The position numbers and the translations under genes are program-made. This document shows, piece after piece, positions 25,246 to 35,975 of a stretch of 64,000 nucleotides of DNA; position 1 is the first letter of the stretch, and every line of letters starts with the position of its first letter. Source of the DNA: Blastocystis hominis (Eukaryota > Sar > Bigyra > Opalinata > Blastocystidae); assembly GCF_000151665.1 (NCBI RefSeq), contig NW_013171868.1:131501-195500 (forward strand), given 5' to 3'. The notes below the pieces were generated by a model. That model made no database searches. It had not been told where the DNA came from and saw nothing but the letters and a program-made list of their open reading frames with translations.

Positions 25246-26789
25246 ATGAATGAGGATCAAGGGTTTCGAATGCATGTGACAGTGAGAGTCAGACCATTGA
25301 ATGAAAACGAAGTGAGACGTGGTTTGGGAAGTTGAGTGTCAGATATCCAACAATCGTTCTCTTGCGTGGAGTTTTAATAAGGAATATAACTCGATTACAT
25401 TATTAGATGATAAACCAGGTGAAATCCCAAGCTCAACGTTTTTCTTTGGTTTGGTTGTTTTTTGTTTGATTATTCACTAGATTCACTTTTATGGATGGAT
25501 GCGACGACGGAAGATGTGTATAATTCCATTTGTGTACCACTGATTGATTCTTTAGTCTGTGGACAGAATGGTTTTTATTTATCTCTTTATGTTATTTTAG
25601 CTTCTTTAGTTAGCTATGGCTATACTGCTTCCGGTATGACTTATAGCCTTTTTGGAGATGATACTAGTTCAGGAATTGTTTTTCTCCTTGTATATGAGTT
25701 GCTTAAGCAAAAAGTATGGTTCTGTGGTGTTAATGTGAAATAGTTTTCTCTATCTTTTTCTCTTGTTGAGGTATATAAGGAGACGGTACTTGATCTTCTT
25801 GAGAAGCACGCTGTCCTATCTATTCGTGAAAGCACTGATCACTTGTTTTTCGTGAACTCCAAACAGATTTCATTTTCTCATTTTTCTGATTTTACCAAAG
25901 TTTGTTTATTGTTATTAGTAATCATTTTCTTCTAGATATTCTCCCGTGCCCTTCATACTCGCCATACGTTGGCCACCGACTGGAGTCCGAAGTCCAGTCG
26001 GTCACATGTTCTTTTTTCACTTTTCATTATGCAAAACGATGCTATCTGGAGCGTTCTTCGTGTTGTAGATCTTGCAGGCGCGCAGCACACACGAGGAACT
26101 TCCGGAGAGTTCTTAGATGAGTCTAGAAAGATCAATTTAGGTCTTTCGTCGATGTATCGGGTTTTGAGAGGTCGTGTGTCGTGGGATAAAGCGATGACCC
26201 GCTCCGGATTTCGCGATTCAAAACTGACGAAGCTGATGCAGCCAATCTTTGATAGGTCCTCGAATACTCACATGTTGTTTTGTATGTCTCCTGCGAAGTG
26301 TTGTGTGGTCGAGACGTCATTACCTACTTATTAGTAGCGAGAAACGATCAGTTCGATTCGAGTGGCATCGGCTGCTCGCGGCGTTTTGATTCCAAGCTTT
26401 TCAGATTCGCTGTCTGTAAATTCGTATATTCCTCGATATTCGATTTGCAGTGAACGAAGTGAAATGTCGTGGAGTGAATCGATCGAAGAAAGGGATGTGC
26501 TGAAGATGGTATTGTAGGGAGCAAGTGAAGCCGAGTGATTCACAGAGAATGGGTGGAAACGAGGAAGGCGAACGATGTGAATCTTGCAACGTTGGTAGAG
26601 AAACTAAAGGAGAAAGTCGATGTACTGGATCGAGAACGAACAGAATTGAGTGAAGAGAACGCGAAGCTTAGAGAACAGATGCGATCACTTCAATCAACGG
26701 TGAATAATTTACGAAATGAATTGTCGGAATGTCATCAAGTCGGGAGAGAATCGAGAGAGGTTATTGAAGAGTTGGAAACAATGGTTTAA
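25246..26789 (+). CDS. Divergent kinesin-like motor with degenerate ATPase site
   Basis: Seven introns (30-36 nt) give 439 residues: a kinesin motor (about 1-340) and a short coiled-coil tail (LATLVEKLKEKVDVLDRE..). Motor landmarks are MHVTVRVRPLNENE, FFFDSLLWMDATTEDVY, NASLVSYGYTASGMTYSL, SLVEVYKETVLDLLE, SPKSSRSHVLFSL (switch I), VVDLAGAQ (switch II), FRDSKLTKLMQPIF and ETISSIRVASAARGV. The P-loop reads GYTASGMT where kinesins have GQTGSGKT, so the catalytic lysine is Met, and switch II has Gln for the salt-bridge Glu. The frame is otherwise open, so it is probably a non-hydrolysing kinesin rather than debris; a pseudogene cannot be excluded. The same frame is open upstream to 25081. It ends 44 nt from the convergent PH/NPF gene; GGTTTGTT follows the TAA. 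Confidence 0.72.
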
Positions 26790-26833
26790 TGGTTTGTTAG
26801 TTGTGAGTTTTGTGTTTGATTTGACAAAGAACT

Positions 26834-29800
26834 CTAGAATCCTGATAGGAAATCGTCCATCACACCGCTCTTTTCATGTATCTTCAGTTGTAGAGTAAAG
26901 CTGTTCTCTTTGTCCGGCATCTCCACGAAATCCACTGCAATCGACTCGCGCATATTCAGCAGCGGAACGATGCAAGTCCGCACCGCCTGCTCCACAAACG
27001 GCGAAGCATTCTCGATGGTAAATCCGCTGATGTGCGCCTGCGAGACTGGCTCGTTCTCTACCATTCCACGAACCCATTCATGGAACGACTCTTTCAGCTT
27101 GCCGTCTCCATGCCAATTCGAGAAGAAGAACTCGACAGGCTTCGCTTTCATTCCCTGGACCAACTCGAGCGCCTTCATTCAAATCGATTTTAGTTTTACC
27201 TACATCGAACTCCGGAAACTCCGCAGGCTCCTCGTTGTGCGACTTGAACGCTTGCTGGCCCTTCACAGCTGCCGTTTTCAAGAGATTCGAGAACTTGCCC
27301 ATTCCGCTCTTCAGTGTTCCTTTCTGTTTATCGCTCAGGCCCCACTTCTTCTTGGGCTCTTCGCTCACTCCTTCGATAATCACGTCGTCGTTCTTCTTCT
27401 GGCGAGTCTTAAAGGATTTCCACAGCGATTTCTTCTCTTTCGGCTCTTCTTCTTTCGGCTTGGAGTCGGAGAGGAACGAAAGATCGTAGGTTGGTTCTGC
27501 GAGCGCCGGTTCGGATGGAGCTGCTGCAGAGAAAGAAGAGTCCAGAGGCTCTTGTGATGTAGGCTCTTGTGCAAACGAAGCGAAGTCTGTAGGAGCGGTG
27601 GCGAACATGTCCGTTTGTGAAGTCTGAGTAGAAGCATTCTCGAAGAAATCGAAGGATTGGGGCTGTGTGGAGGCTGGCGGACTCGCTGCCGGGACGTCGG
27701 AATGTAGAGGCTCGGCGAAGGGGTTGGAAGACGCAGGCTTTTCTTCTTTTTCTTCTTCTTCTTCGCTGTTCTGATCGAAGGGATTGGGAGATGCGGGCTT
27801 TGCCGGCTCTGCGAAGTCAAACAGATTCGATGGAGCAGCGGGTTGCTGGCTCGCGAAATCGAACATGTTCGAAGAGGACACGGGAGAAGCAGGCTTCTGC
27901 TGGCTTGCGAAATCGAACATGTTCGATGGAGCGATCGGTTCTGGCTGCGGATTGTCGAAGGGATTGGGCGACGCAGGCTTTTCTTCTTCTTCTTCTTCTT
28001 CGCTCTCCTGGTCAAAAGGATTGGGAGATGCGGGCTTTGCCGGCTCTGCAAAGTCAAACAGATTCGATGGAGCGGAGGTCTGAGTGGGCATATCAAACGG
28101 ATTAGGAGAAGCCGCCTTTGTTTCTTCTTCTTCTTCACTCGCATTATCAAAAGGATTCGGTGAACGGGGCTGTTCAGGGAGATTGAGCGGAGGAAGCGAC
28201 GGCTTTGCTGTTTCTTCTTCTTCTTCGCTCTCTTGGTCAAAAGGATTGGGAGAATGAGGTCGCTCAACGGGAGCATCGAAGGGATTGGGCGATGAAGGTT
28301 TTGGCTGTTCCACATCATCGAAGGGATTGGGAGACGAAGGCTTTGGGGGTTCCTCTTCCTCCTCTTCGCTCTCCTGGTCAAATGGATTCGGAGAATAGGG
28401 CTTCTCAGCGGGAGCATCGAAGGGATTGGGAGAATGGGGTTCTTCTTCTTCTGCTTCTTCTTCACTCGCATTATCAAAAGGATTCGGTGAACGGGGCTGT
28501 TCAGGGAGATTGAGCGGAGGAAGCGAAGGTTGTGCTGTCTCCTCTTCTTCACTAGCATCGTCGAATGGATTGGGAGAATGAGGTCGCTCAGCGGGAGCAT
28601 CGAAGGGATTGGATGATGAAGGCTTTTCTTCTTCTTCGCTCTCCTGGTCAAAAGGATTCGGTGAAAGCGGCCTTTGTGCTGGTTCTGGAGCGGATTGGGC
28701 AGCAAGAAGCTCTTTCTGCCTTCTCTCTTCTTCCTCCTCCTCCTCTCTCTTCTTTCTTTCTTCCTCTTCTCTCTTCTTCCTTTCTTCCTCTTCTCTCTTC
28801 TTCCTTTCTTCCTCTTCTCTCTTCTTCCTCTCCTCTTCCTCTTTTCGTTTTCTCTCCTCTTCCTCCTTCCGTCTTCTCTCTTCTTCTTCTCTCTTCTTTC
28901 TCTCTTCCTCCTCTCTCTTCTTTCTCTCTTCCTCCTCTCTCTTCTTTCTCTCTTCCTCCTCCTTCCTTCTTCTCTCTTCTTCTTCTCTCTTCACAACATC
29001 CGGGTTTCTACCCACAAACATCTTCACTTCTTCCTGTTCGCTTTTCGGGAGCGTTTCCACTTGGATTCGAGTTTCAATTCCATGCATCACCTCCGTCTCT
29101 TCATCCACAGGACGCAACGAAGGATACATCGGGAAGAACTTCAACGGAAGCACCTTCTTCAGCTTGAACGCCTCATGCGCCTGCTTCTGCCTGGCTTCTT
29201 CGTCAGTCTTCTGCTTCAGCGTATTCTCCAATCTCACGATTTCCTCTCGCAGCGACTCCACGGTCTTCTCCAACTCGCTCACCTTCTCCAGCGTTTCCGG
29301 ACGATCCACCTGCTTCTCCACGATCTTTTCCAGCACCTCGCCTGCCTGGCCTTCTCGGAAAAGATAATTCGACATACGATGCTCCAGTTCCGCGTTCAGC
29401 GCCTCGTATCGCTTCACTTCGCTCCGGCAGAACTCGCTCGTCTTCTCTGCCTTCTTAATCCGCTCCAGCACATCCTTCAGTTGCGTTTCGCGCTGCTGCA
29501 GCAAATCCTCCACATCCTGCATATTTTCCTCCATGTTCTTCAGTGCCAACACGCGGCGTTTCATCTTCATCACTTCTTCTTTGAGCGCCGTGTTCGATTT
29601 CTCCATTCCTGAAATCGTTGCATCGCTTTCGACCTGCTTCTGCTGCGCTTCTTCCAGCGCTTTCTCCAATGCCTCCTTCTGTTGTGTCACTTCCTCCAGC
29701 TTCTTCTCCAGTCCGGCGATCTTGCCCTTCAAATCATCGATCTGGTTTTCTCGCTGCACTGCAATCTGGCTGCTGTTGTTCACAACATCCACAGTGGCTT

Positions 29801-31425
29801 CGAATTGAATCTCCATCTCGTGGATCTTCGATTCCAGCTGCTCTTTCTCCTGCACGAGCGCCATCATATGCTCCTGATTATTCGCGTCCTCCACTTGCTT
29901 GATCAATTCCGAGCACGTCGCGGTTAACTCGTCGATCTTCTTTTGAGCGCGCGTCAATTCGTCTGCCGAAAAGTCCTGCAGCAATTCCCATTTTCGGCGA
30001 TATTCCTCCTCGTCTTTCTGGCTTTGCGCAAGACGATTCTCCAGATCGTTCACTTGCAGCTGCAAGCGCGCTACAATCGCTTGCTTATCGTCCTCCGAGC
30101 CGTTCGCCGCTTCTTGGAACGTCGCCATCGAAAGACCCAACTGCTCGATCTGCTTGGCCAGCTGGCGATTTCGTTCCTCCGCCGCTTCTTTGTCCTGGAG
30201 CAACGATTCCAACGCAGATCGCGTCTTCGCGCTCTCCATCCGAAGATCTTCATAATCTCGCATATCCTGCTGGTATTTCTTCTCCAACTCGGCTTTCTAT
30301 GCCTCACTTTTCTTCCTTTCCTTTCTTACTTCGTTTTCAGCCTTCTCGCGAGCTTCCTTCAACTCCGATTCTGTCTACAAATCATCGCTGTGAAACACAA
30401 AAACTCTCTCAATCGCAGTATTGGCTTCCGTTAACTGCTTCTCACACGCCGTTGCTTTCTCAGCGAATTGTTCCTGCTTCGACAAGCGCATCCACTGCAC
30501 GAATGCCTGTTCCAGCTTGGCTCTGCGCTGCAAAGCCAACATACTCTCAATAGCGCGCAGCGAGGCATCGGATCGCGCTTTATACAGCGTGGCTCGATGC
30601 TCCTCTTCCTTCTTTTCGGCTTCTTCGGTCAGCGACTGGACGCGAGACGTCAATTCATTCAATGAAGCAGCAGAACGACTTTCAGCATCTCGAACTCGCG
30701 CCTCACAATTCTCCTCCAGCTTCGTTTCGTTGCAGCGCTCTTTCCATAAGAAGAGAAGGCTCAGCACGCGACGAGCACGCATGCCATCCAGCAAATAGCC
30801 AAGATTTCGCACGGAAGCCATTCGATTCCGAGCCACCAAGTTCTCACGATCTTCTTTCGCCTTGGCATCCTATCATCCATGAGGCAAAGTCACTCAGAAA
30901 CTACCTGCGCAAGACCGATTGCTTGCAATCCATTTTCTAATGAAACCACCTTTTCCTTAATGCTCGTGTAGTCGCTTTCCTTCATATCCTTCATCCATTC
31001 TGCCGCATCCTCTTCTCTATTTCTCATGGCACAGGTTTACCAAATACAAAGGAAGAGCAAAACAAAAGATACGTCCGGTAAAGGTTTTGAGTTGAATCAC
31101 GTTCTGCTGGCCATCATATTCCTGGGCGATCTGATATGAAGCTGATAAAGCAATGGTACCATAATCAAGCACTTATCCAAGCCAATAACCATCGTAGGCG
31201 TTTTTGCCTATTCCCTCATGGCTTCCTAGCATAGATACCGTATCATTTTTATATAAAAACAACATATTGTTCTTCAACACGAGAATCGTTTCTCTCCACT
31301 TTTTGATGTCTTCTCCCTTGACTTGACACCAGCATTGTCTATCGAGTCATGTGGAATCCACACTTCTACCTTTGGAAATCCTCGATTGTTTCGTATGATT
31401 GACCTAATTCAAGCTCTCCTGGCAT
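26834..31425 (-). CDS. PH-domain, coiled-coil protein with NPF repeats
   Basis: Nine exons (introns 30-38 nt) give 1443 residues. Residues 1 to about 110 form a PH domain (CWCQVKGEDIKKWRETILVL, MLFLYKND, then EEDAAEWMKDM as the C-terminal helix). Long coiled coils span about 130-730, then an Arg/Lys/Glu block (repeats of EEEERKKRE), then about 835-1160 with 15 NPF motifs, 13 of them in the form SPNPFD followed by acidic runs, plus several NMFDFA/NLFDFA variants. A Lys-rich linker and a conserved-looking C-terminal domain (about 1330-1443, starting ALELVQGMKAKPVEFFF) complete it; that domain was not recognised. NPF motifs are EH-domain ligands, and PH domains bind phosphoinositides, so a membrane-trafficking scaffold is likely. 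A shorter model from 31027 would lose the PH domain. Confidence 0.75.
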
Positions 31426-31715
31426 TCTTTAGATTAGCAGTATATTCACTATTCAAATGCCTTTATTTATGTAGAAATGGATTATTGTACGTATAGTGAT
31501 TTTTGATATCCATGAATCCACGGGGATGTGGTATCGATTATTCAGATCGATGTCATGTACAGACAATTACAGCCTATTTCATTCATTGTGTGGTGGAATT
31601 CGTGTAGAACAACAAACAACCTTACAACTACTTATAATAACACAAACAAATACGCTTGCTTCCTGAGCAAACTCACCGAACCTCAAAACCTATGCACACT
31701 ACAATGTATGAGTAT
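31426..31715. other. Spacer upstream of the PH/NPF gene
   Basis: About 290 nt between the start of the PH/NPF gene and the end of the unrecognised minus-strand gene. Short ORFs here are AT-rich and unsupported; nothing specific was seen. Confidence 0.5.
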
Positions 31716-32226
31716 TTAAGCAATTATTGCAAGCACAATACAACAATCAACTCTAGGTACACAGTCTATTTTACACAGTTCTACACCGATCATGTCTTGG
31801 GTGGATCAATGTCGGGTCTAGCATGTGTATTTCAACATAAGTGAACTCCGATAAAAAGAGAGTCATCAACATCGCTCAGGCGAAAGATGGTATTTTTGAA
31901 TTCTTCATCGTTCACAAACAATGCACTCATGTCAGTGTAACTATGACATACCCTTCACAAACGCCTTCATCAACAACTGACTCCAGCGAATAAGGAAAGA
32001 AGTTTTCATCACACAGAGTAGATCCAAAGACGTCTAGAGCAATTACTTACCTTCCGATAATAAAACTATGAGAAAACCATTCAATGCTTTGTTTAGTGGT
32101 TTGTTGATTATCAACAATTACCCTTATTCCATCAATTCGCAGCAACGAGGGCTCGATCGTCCTTCTTATGCATTTCCAAGATAGCAAATAACACAATTAC
32201 ACCCTCTGTGAAAGCAATCTTGCCAT
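31716..32226 (-). CDS. Possible small gene, unrecognised
   Basis: A chain of short introns (26-41 nt) can join exons into about 123 residues, from MARLLSQR through RIDGIRVIVDNQQ, TLCDENFFPYSLESVV and FVNDEEFKNTIFRLSDVDD to a TAA at 31716. Codon use and residue content look coding, and the sum is divisible by three, but two junctions have competing solutions and no family was recognised. It would be divergent from the TM9SF gene across 95 nt. Confidence 0.35.
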
Positions 32227-32321
32227 TACAGTTAATCCATCGGATCCCGCGGTTATTTCGACTAGTTTACTTGATTTGCATAAGTTTATTTGGGACACCA
32301 GCATTCATTGCCGACTTTACC

Positions 32322-34406
32322 ATGTTTCTTTCGTCCTTGTTAGGAGTGTGTACCCTATTTTCTCTTGGTCTTGGTTTTTCTATTCTAGATGTGAAAGACT
32401 ACAATGAACATGACCAAGTACATTACTCTACTTTACCTGAATAGTCATTAGGTGTCTGTGTTTGTGAACTCCATCACCTCATCCAAGACTCAAATTGTCC
32501 TCGATTATTATTCTCTCCCAGTGTGTGCCCCTGCCAATATTTACCATTTGAATCAGAATCTCGGAAATGCTCTGAGTGGAGACGAATACTCAAATACCCT
32601 GTATTCGTTCAATATGTTAGATGATATTGAATCCCCTCAGATTATCTGCAAGAAAGAGTATAGCAAGGACGATATTGAGAAGATGACAAGTGCAATTCGT
32701 GATGAATACAACGTGCAATGGTTCGAATCATATATATATTTTTTTTAATCCATCTAGGCTGGTGGATGACTTGCCCGCGTCCGTTGTGTTCTCCAGCGAC
32801 AGCGAATTCTGGTACGAAGACACGCACCCACTTGGGTTCATCGATGCGGACAGCAAGGCCGCTGTTATCTACAACCACGTCCCTCCAATCCTCTCTCTTT
32901 CACACTCAGATCGCCTTTACGATTCTGTACCACAAGAACAAGGATAACAGCTATCGTATCGTGGGCGTGCACGCTGCTCCTTCCAGTATTGACTACGTGG
33001 AGCACGACGGCAAGCTTCTTTCTCGCGGTGTGGACGCGCTCATGATGCTGAAAACTCCCTGCACCGTCACCTTCACCTACACCGTGCAGTTTGAAGCGAG
33101 CGAGATCGACTACGGTTCTCGCTGGGACATCTACTTGAAGAACGCGCGCGGGAAGGGAGCTCACTGGTTCTCCCTCATGAACTCGTTCTGCATGGCTCTC
33201 TTCCTCACTGTTCGTTCGACTGGGTCGCTTCACCCTCAGACCATCGCCGGAATCATCATTCTCCGAACCCTCTCGCGTGACATTCTCATGTACAACTCCA
33301 TCGTTCCTCTCTCTCTTCACTCGCTTCCCTCTAGACCGAAGACGAGCGAATCGAAACCGTCGAGGAAGGCGGCTGGAAGCTCATCCACGGCGATGTCTTC
33401 CGTCCTCCCGAAGGCTCCGACGTCTTCGCATCGCTCGTCGGCGTGGGCGTCGGTCCCTTCCTCCCTCCTCATCTCTAGACGCAAGTCCTCTTCACCATGC
33501 TCATGGTCATCGTTCTCGCCGCCGCCGGCGTTTTGTCGCCCAAATACCGCGGCAGCATCATGACCGCGGCAGTGATTCTCTTCGTCTTCATGGGCTTCGT
33601 CGCGGGCTATTCCTCCTCTCGCCTCAATCTCTACTTCGGAGGCAAGAAGCGTCGCTCCGTGATCATCTTCGTGGGCGTGCTGCTCCCCGCCACCATCGCC
33701 GGCGTCACGCTGGTCATGAACATCATGTGGTTCTTCGTCGGCTCGCCCCAATTCATCCACCTCAGTCGGTTTCGCTCCTTCTCTCTCATCCAGCCTCCAT
33801 CCTCAAGCTGATCCTGCTCTGGTTCTGCGTGTCCCTTCCTCTCGTCTACCTCGGCTCGCTTCTCGGCTACCGTCTCTCCAAGTATCACATGCCCGTCCGC
33901 ACCAACCACATCGAGCGACAGATCCCCACGCAGCCGTGGTATCTGCGTCCCTGGCTCACCTGCTTCGTGGGCGGCTGCATCCCCTTCGGAGCCATCTTCC
34001 TCGAGGTCTATTTCCTCATGTCCTCCGTCATGTCCCACCAGATGTACGTGGTGTTCGGGTTCCTGCTCGCCATCTTCGTGCTGATGCTGATCACGACGGC
34101 GGAGATCGCGATCGTGCTCTGCTATTTCCAGCTGGCCAGCGAAGATTACCGATGGTGGTGGCGATCGTTCGTGAATACCGGGTGTACTGCGCTCTTCGTC
34201 TTCGCGTTCTCTCTCTTTTACATGCTCAGTCATGGAATTACGAAGATTGTGTCGGGTAGGCGCTGCGGGTGCGTGCTGAGTAGTGATTTTGTACTTGTGC
34301 TTGATGATGATGGCGTGTATCGCTCTTTTTTTGGCTTGTGGAACCATTGGATTCTATGCATGTTTCTGGTTCACGATGAAGATTTATGGTTCACTGAAGG
34401 TAGATT
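32322..34406 (+). CDS. TM9SF/EMP70-family nonaspanin
   Basis: Eight introns (28-37 nt) leave 611 codons. After a hydrophobic signal (MFLSSLLGVCTLFSLGLGF) the lumenal domain shows VSVFVNSITSS, DYYSLPVCAP, LVDDLPASVV and YRIVGVHAAPSSIDY. The nine-helix part has HWFSLMNSFCMALFL, GWKLIHGDVFRPP, YRGSIMTA, RQIPTQPWYLRPW, PFGAIFLEVYF and EDYRWWWRSF, all family hallmarks. The end IYGSLKVD matches the usual C-terminus (..Y..iK.D). No stop codon follows: the next base is T406, so addition of A residues at the cleavage site would make TAA. A TTTTTGTTTT motif starts 5 nt later. TM9SF proteins sort membrane proteins in Golgi and endosomes. The cyclophilin ATG lies only 19 nt downstream. Confidence 0.9.
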
Positions 34407-34410
34407 GTCA

Positions 34411-34420
34411 TTTTTGTTTT
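34411..34420 (+). terminator. TTTTTGTTTT motif at the TM9SF poly(A) site
   Basis: A variant of the TGTTTGTT motif 5 nt after the predicted cleavage position at T34406, where polyadenylation would complete the TAA stop. Confidence 0.5.
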
Positions 34421-34424
34421 ACAC

Positions 34425-35211
34425 ATGTTGTCTTACTTCCTGACTTTGCTGGGGTTGCTAGCTATAGTCAGGGCTACTCCGCAGGTGGGATCTTAAATAC
34501 GCTGTTAACTGAAGAACTTCACAATTACTGCAAAAACATTTTTGGACATTGAAATTGATGGTATGCCCGTCGGTAGAATTGTTATTGGATTGTTTGTCGA
34601 TTTTTGGTGATCTCAGTTTTAGATATGGAGAAGTTGCTCCGCTAGCCACAGAGAACTTTCGCGGTCTGTGCACTGGAGAATACTATGCTTCTCCGAAGAA
34701 AAAAATACCGATGACTTATAAGGGAAGTCGATTTCAGCGTATTATCCCCGGATTTATCGTTCAGGGAGTATCTATTGTGTGTTCCAATTTCAGAAACTAG
34801 GGTCATGTTGGAGTTGGTATCTATGGAAAGATGTTTGATAATGACCCCTTTGTTGTTTCTCAGAATCGTCCGGGGATTGTGGCTATGGCGAATTTAGGCA
34901 AAAACAGAAACGCAGCGGAATTCTATATCACACTTGTTGCCTTTGGTTCTTCGGTTTCACTTCTAGGCGAATGTCGCATATCTGGATAAGAAGCTCGTGG
35001 CCTTTGGTACTGTGCTAGAAGGAATGGATGTTGTATATATGATGGAACAATGCGGCTCAAAAAAAGGCATGACGAAATGGTAGCAAAACGCCATGTTCTC
35101 CTCACATTTAGTAGAGTGGTTATGGCTGACAGCGGAGAGCTTCCTTTCGGTGTTTCCGTCAAGAAAGAAGATGCCAGCTATTTCATTCCCCCTATTCTGT
35201 TCGAAAAATGA
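34425..35211 (+). CDS. Secretory cyclophilin-type peptidyl-prolyl isomerase
   Basis: Six exons (introns 30-33 nt) give 209 residues. The signal peptide MLSYFLTLLGLLAIVRA targets it to the ER. The cyclophilin fold follows: FLDIEIDGMPVGRIVIGLYGEVAP, ENFRGLCTGE, FQRIIPGFIVQG (catalytic Arg present; the usual His before it is Gln), MANLGKNRNAAEFYITL, KLVAFGTVLEGMDVV. The intron after GL uses the donor GTTTGTCG; taking the next GT instead creates a false frameshift. The TGA is followed by TGTTTGTTGG. ER cyclophilins assist secretory protein folding. Several active-site neighbours differ from cyclophilin A, so activity may be reduced. Confidence 0.85.
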
Positions 35212-35220
35212 TTTTGCAGC

Positions 35221-35228
35221 TGTTTGTT
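35221..35228 (+). terminator. TGTTTGTT polyadenylation-associated motif after cyclophilin
   Basis: Exact TGTTTGTTGG begins 9 nt after the TGA stop of the cyclophilin gene. Confidence 0.65.
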
Positions 35229-35317
35229 GGAATTCCCAAATAACGCCGAATTGTTTTTTCTGATCATTTTCGTGCCTTTTGCTAGTTTTGCTTTAGAGAA
35301 TATGTAGGAATTGCTCG

Positions 35318-35873
35318 ATGGAACTTTTAAACCATAGGGGTTTTGCTATTATTCACAAAACGCTGTCCTTTTTGGCTGGAGTAGGTTTGGCTGGATTAGG
35401 ATATGTCACTCTCTCGGACCAGCTCACCTTCCGAGTGGGCTACAGCTATTTTGTCCTAATGCGTAGAACAACCGTATTCACAACCAGCTGCTCAGAAACG
35501 TGCGAAACACAGAGTATTCAGAGGATGTAGTACTTTATGGAGTTGTTTTAGCTAGATTGCTCCACTTCCCGAGTCGAAGGACTATTTGGAAATGGCCAAA
35601 TTTACAATTTGCAGCACGTGGAACGTACATCTGGATGGAAAATGTAACAACTAGAGATCGGTTTTGTACATGCACCAGGTTCTTAGTGGATTATTGCACT
35701 ATGATCGTCCTTATGATGAAAAGGTTTCCGAACGTATCCAGGAGTACAAGGTCAAGATGGAGAAAGCCAAAGAAACGCAAGAAGTGGTGGAACCATGTGT
35801 TGTGGAGGAAAAGGCTGAAGAGCCAGAAGCAACAGCAGAAGTTGTAGTAGTAAAAGAAGAAGAAGCAAAGTAA
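35318..35873 (+). CDS. MICOS MIC13/Mic12-like single-pass protein (tentative)
   Basis: Introns of 35, 29 and 30 nt give 153 residues. A glycine-rich membrane helix lies near the N-terminus (SFLAGVGLAGLGYVTL), followed by PLPESKDYLEMAKFTICSTWN and a helical part (RSVLYMHQVLSGLLHY, VSERIQEYKVKMEKA), ending in a Glu/Val-rich tail. A helix with small-residue spacing plus a conserved Ser/Thr-Trp-Asn motif and C-terminal helix is the layout of MIC13/QIL1 and Mic12, subunits of the inner-membrane MICOS complex. The match is by layout only, so the name is tentative. The gene itself is well supported by frame restoration. TTTTTGTTTG lies after the TAA. Confidence 0.6.
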
Positions 35874-35975
35874 TTTGTATCTTACCAAACCTCTTTTTGT
35901 TTGAATTTTTATTATGTAATTCGTGTGTATTTCAAATAGTGTTGTACAAAACTCAGTGTTTTTCTTATCCTCTTC

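Noticed and set aside
26490-26550. Frameshift between kinesin motor and coiled coil
   Set aside because: A 32-nt intron with donor GTAGGGAGCA joins VLKMVL to EWVETRK in frame.
28674-29612. Leu/Ser-rich plus-strand ORFs opposite the PH/NPF gene
   Set aside because: They are antisense readings of Glu/Lys/Arg-rich coiled-coil codons.
34600-34647. Apparent one-base frameshift in the cyclophilin gene
   Set aside because: Using the donor GTTTGTCG two bases into the TTG codon gives a 31-nt intron and the family sequence GLYGEVAP in frame.
35560-35700. Apparent frame break in the MIC13-like gene
   Set aside because: An intron starting GTACATCTGG and ending CAACTAG (30 nt) restores the frame; no sequencing error is needed.
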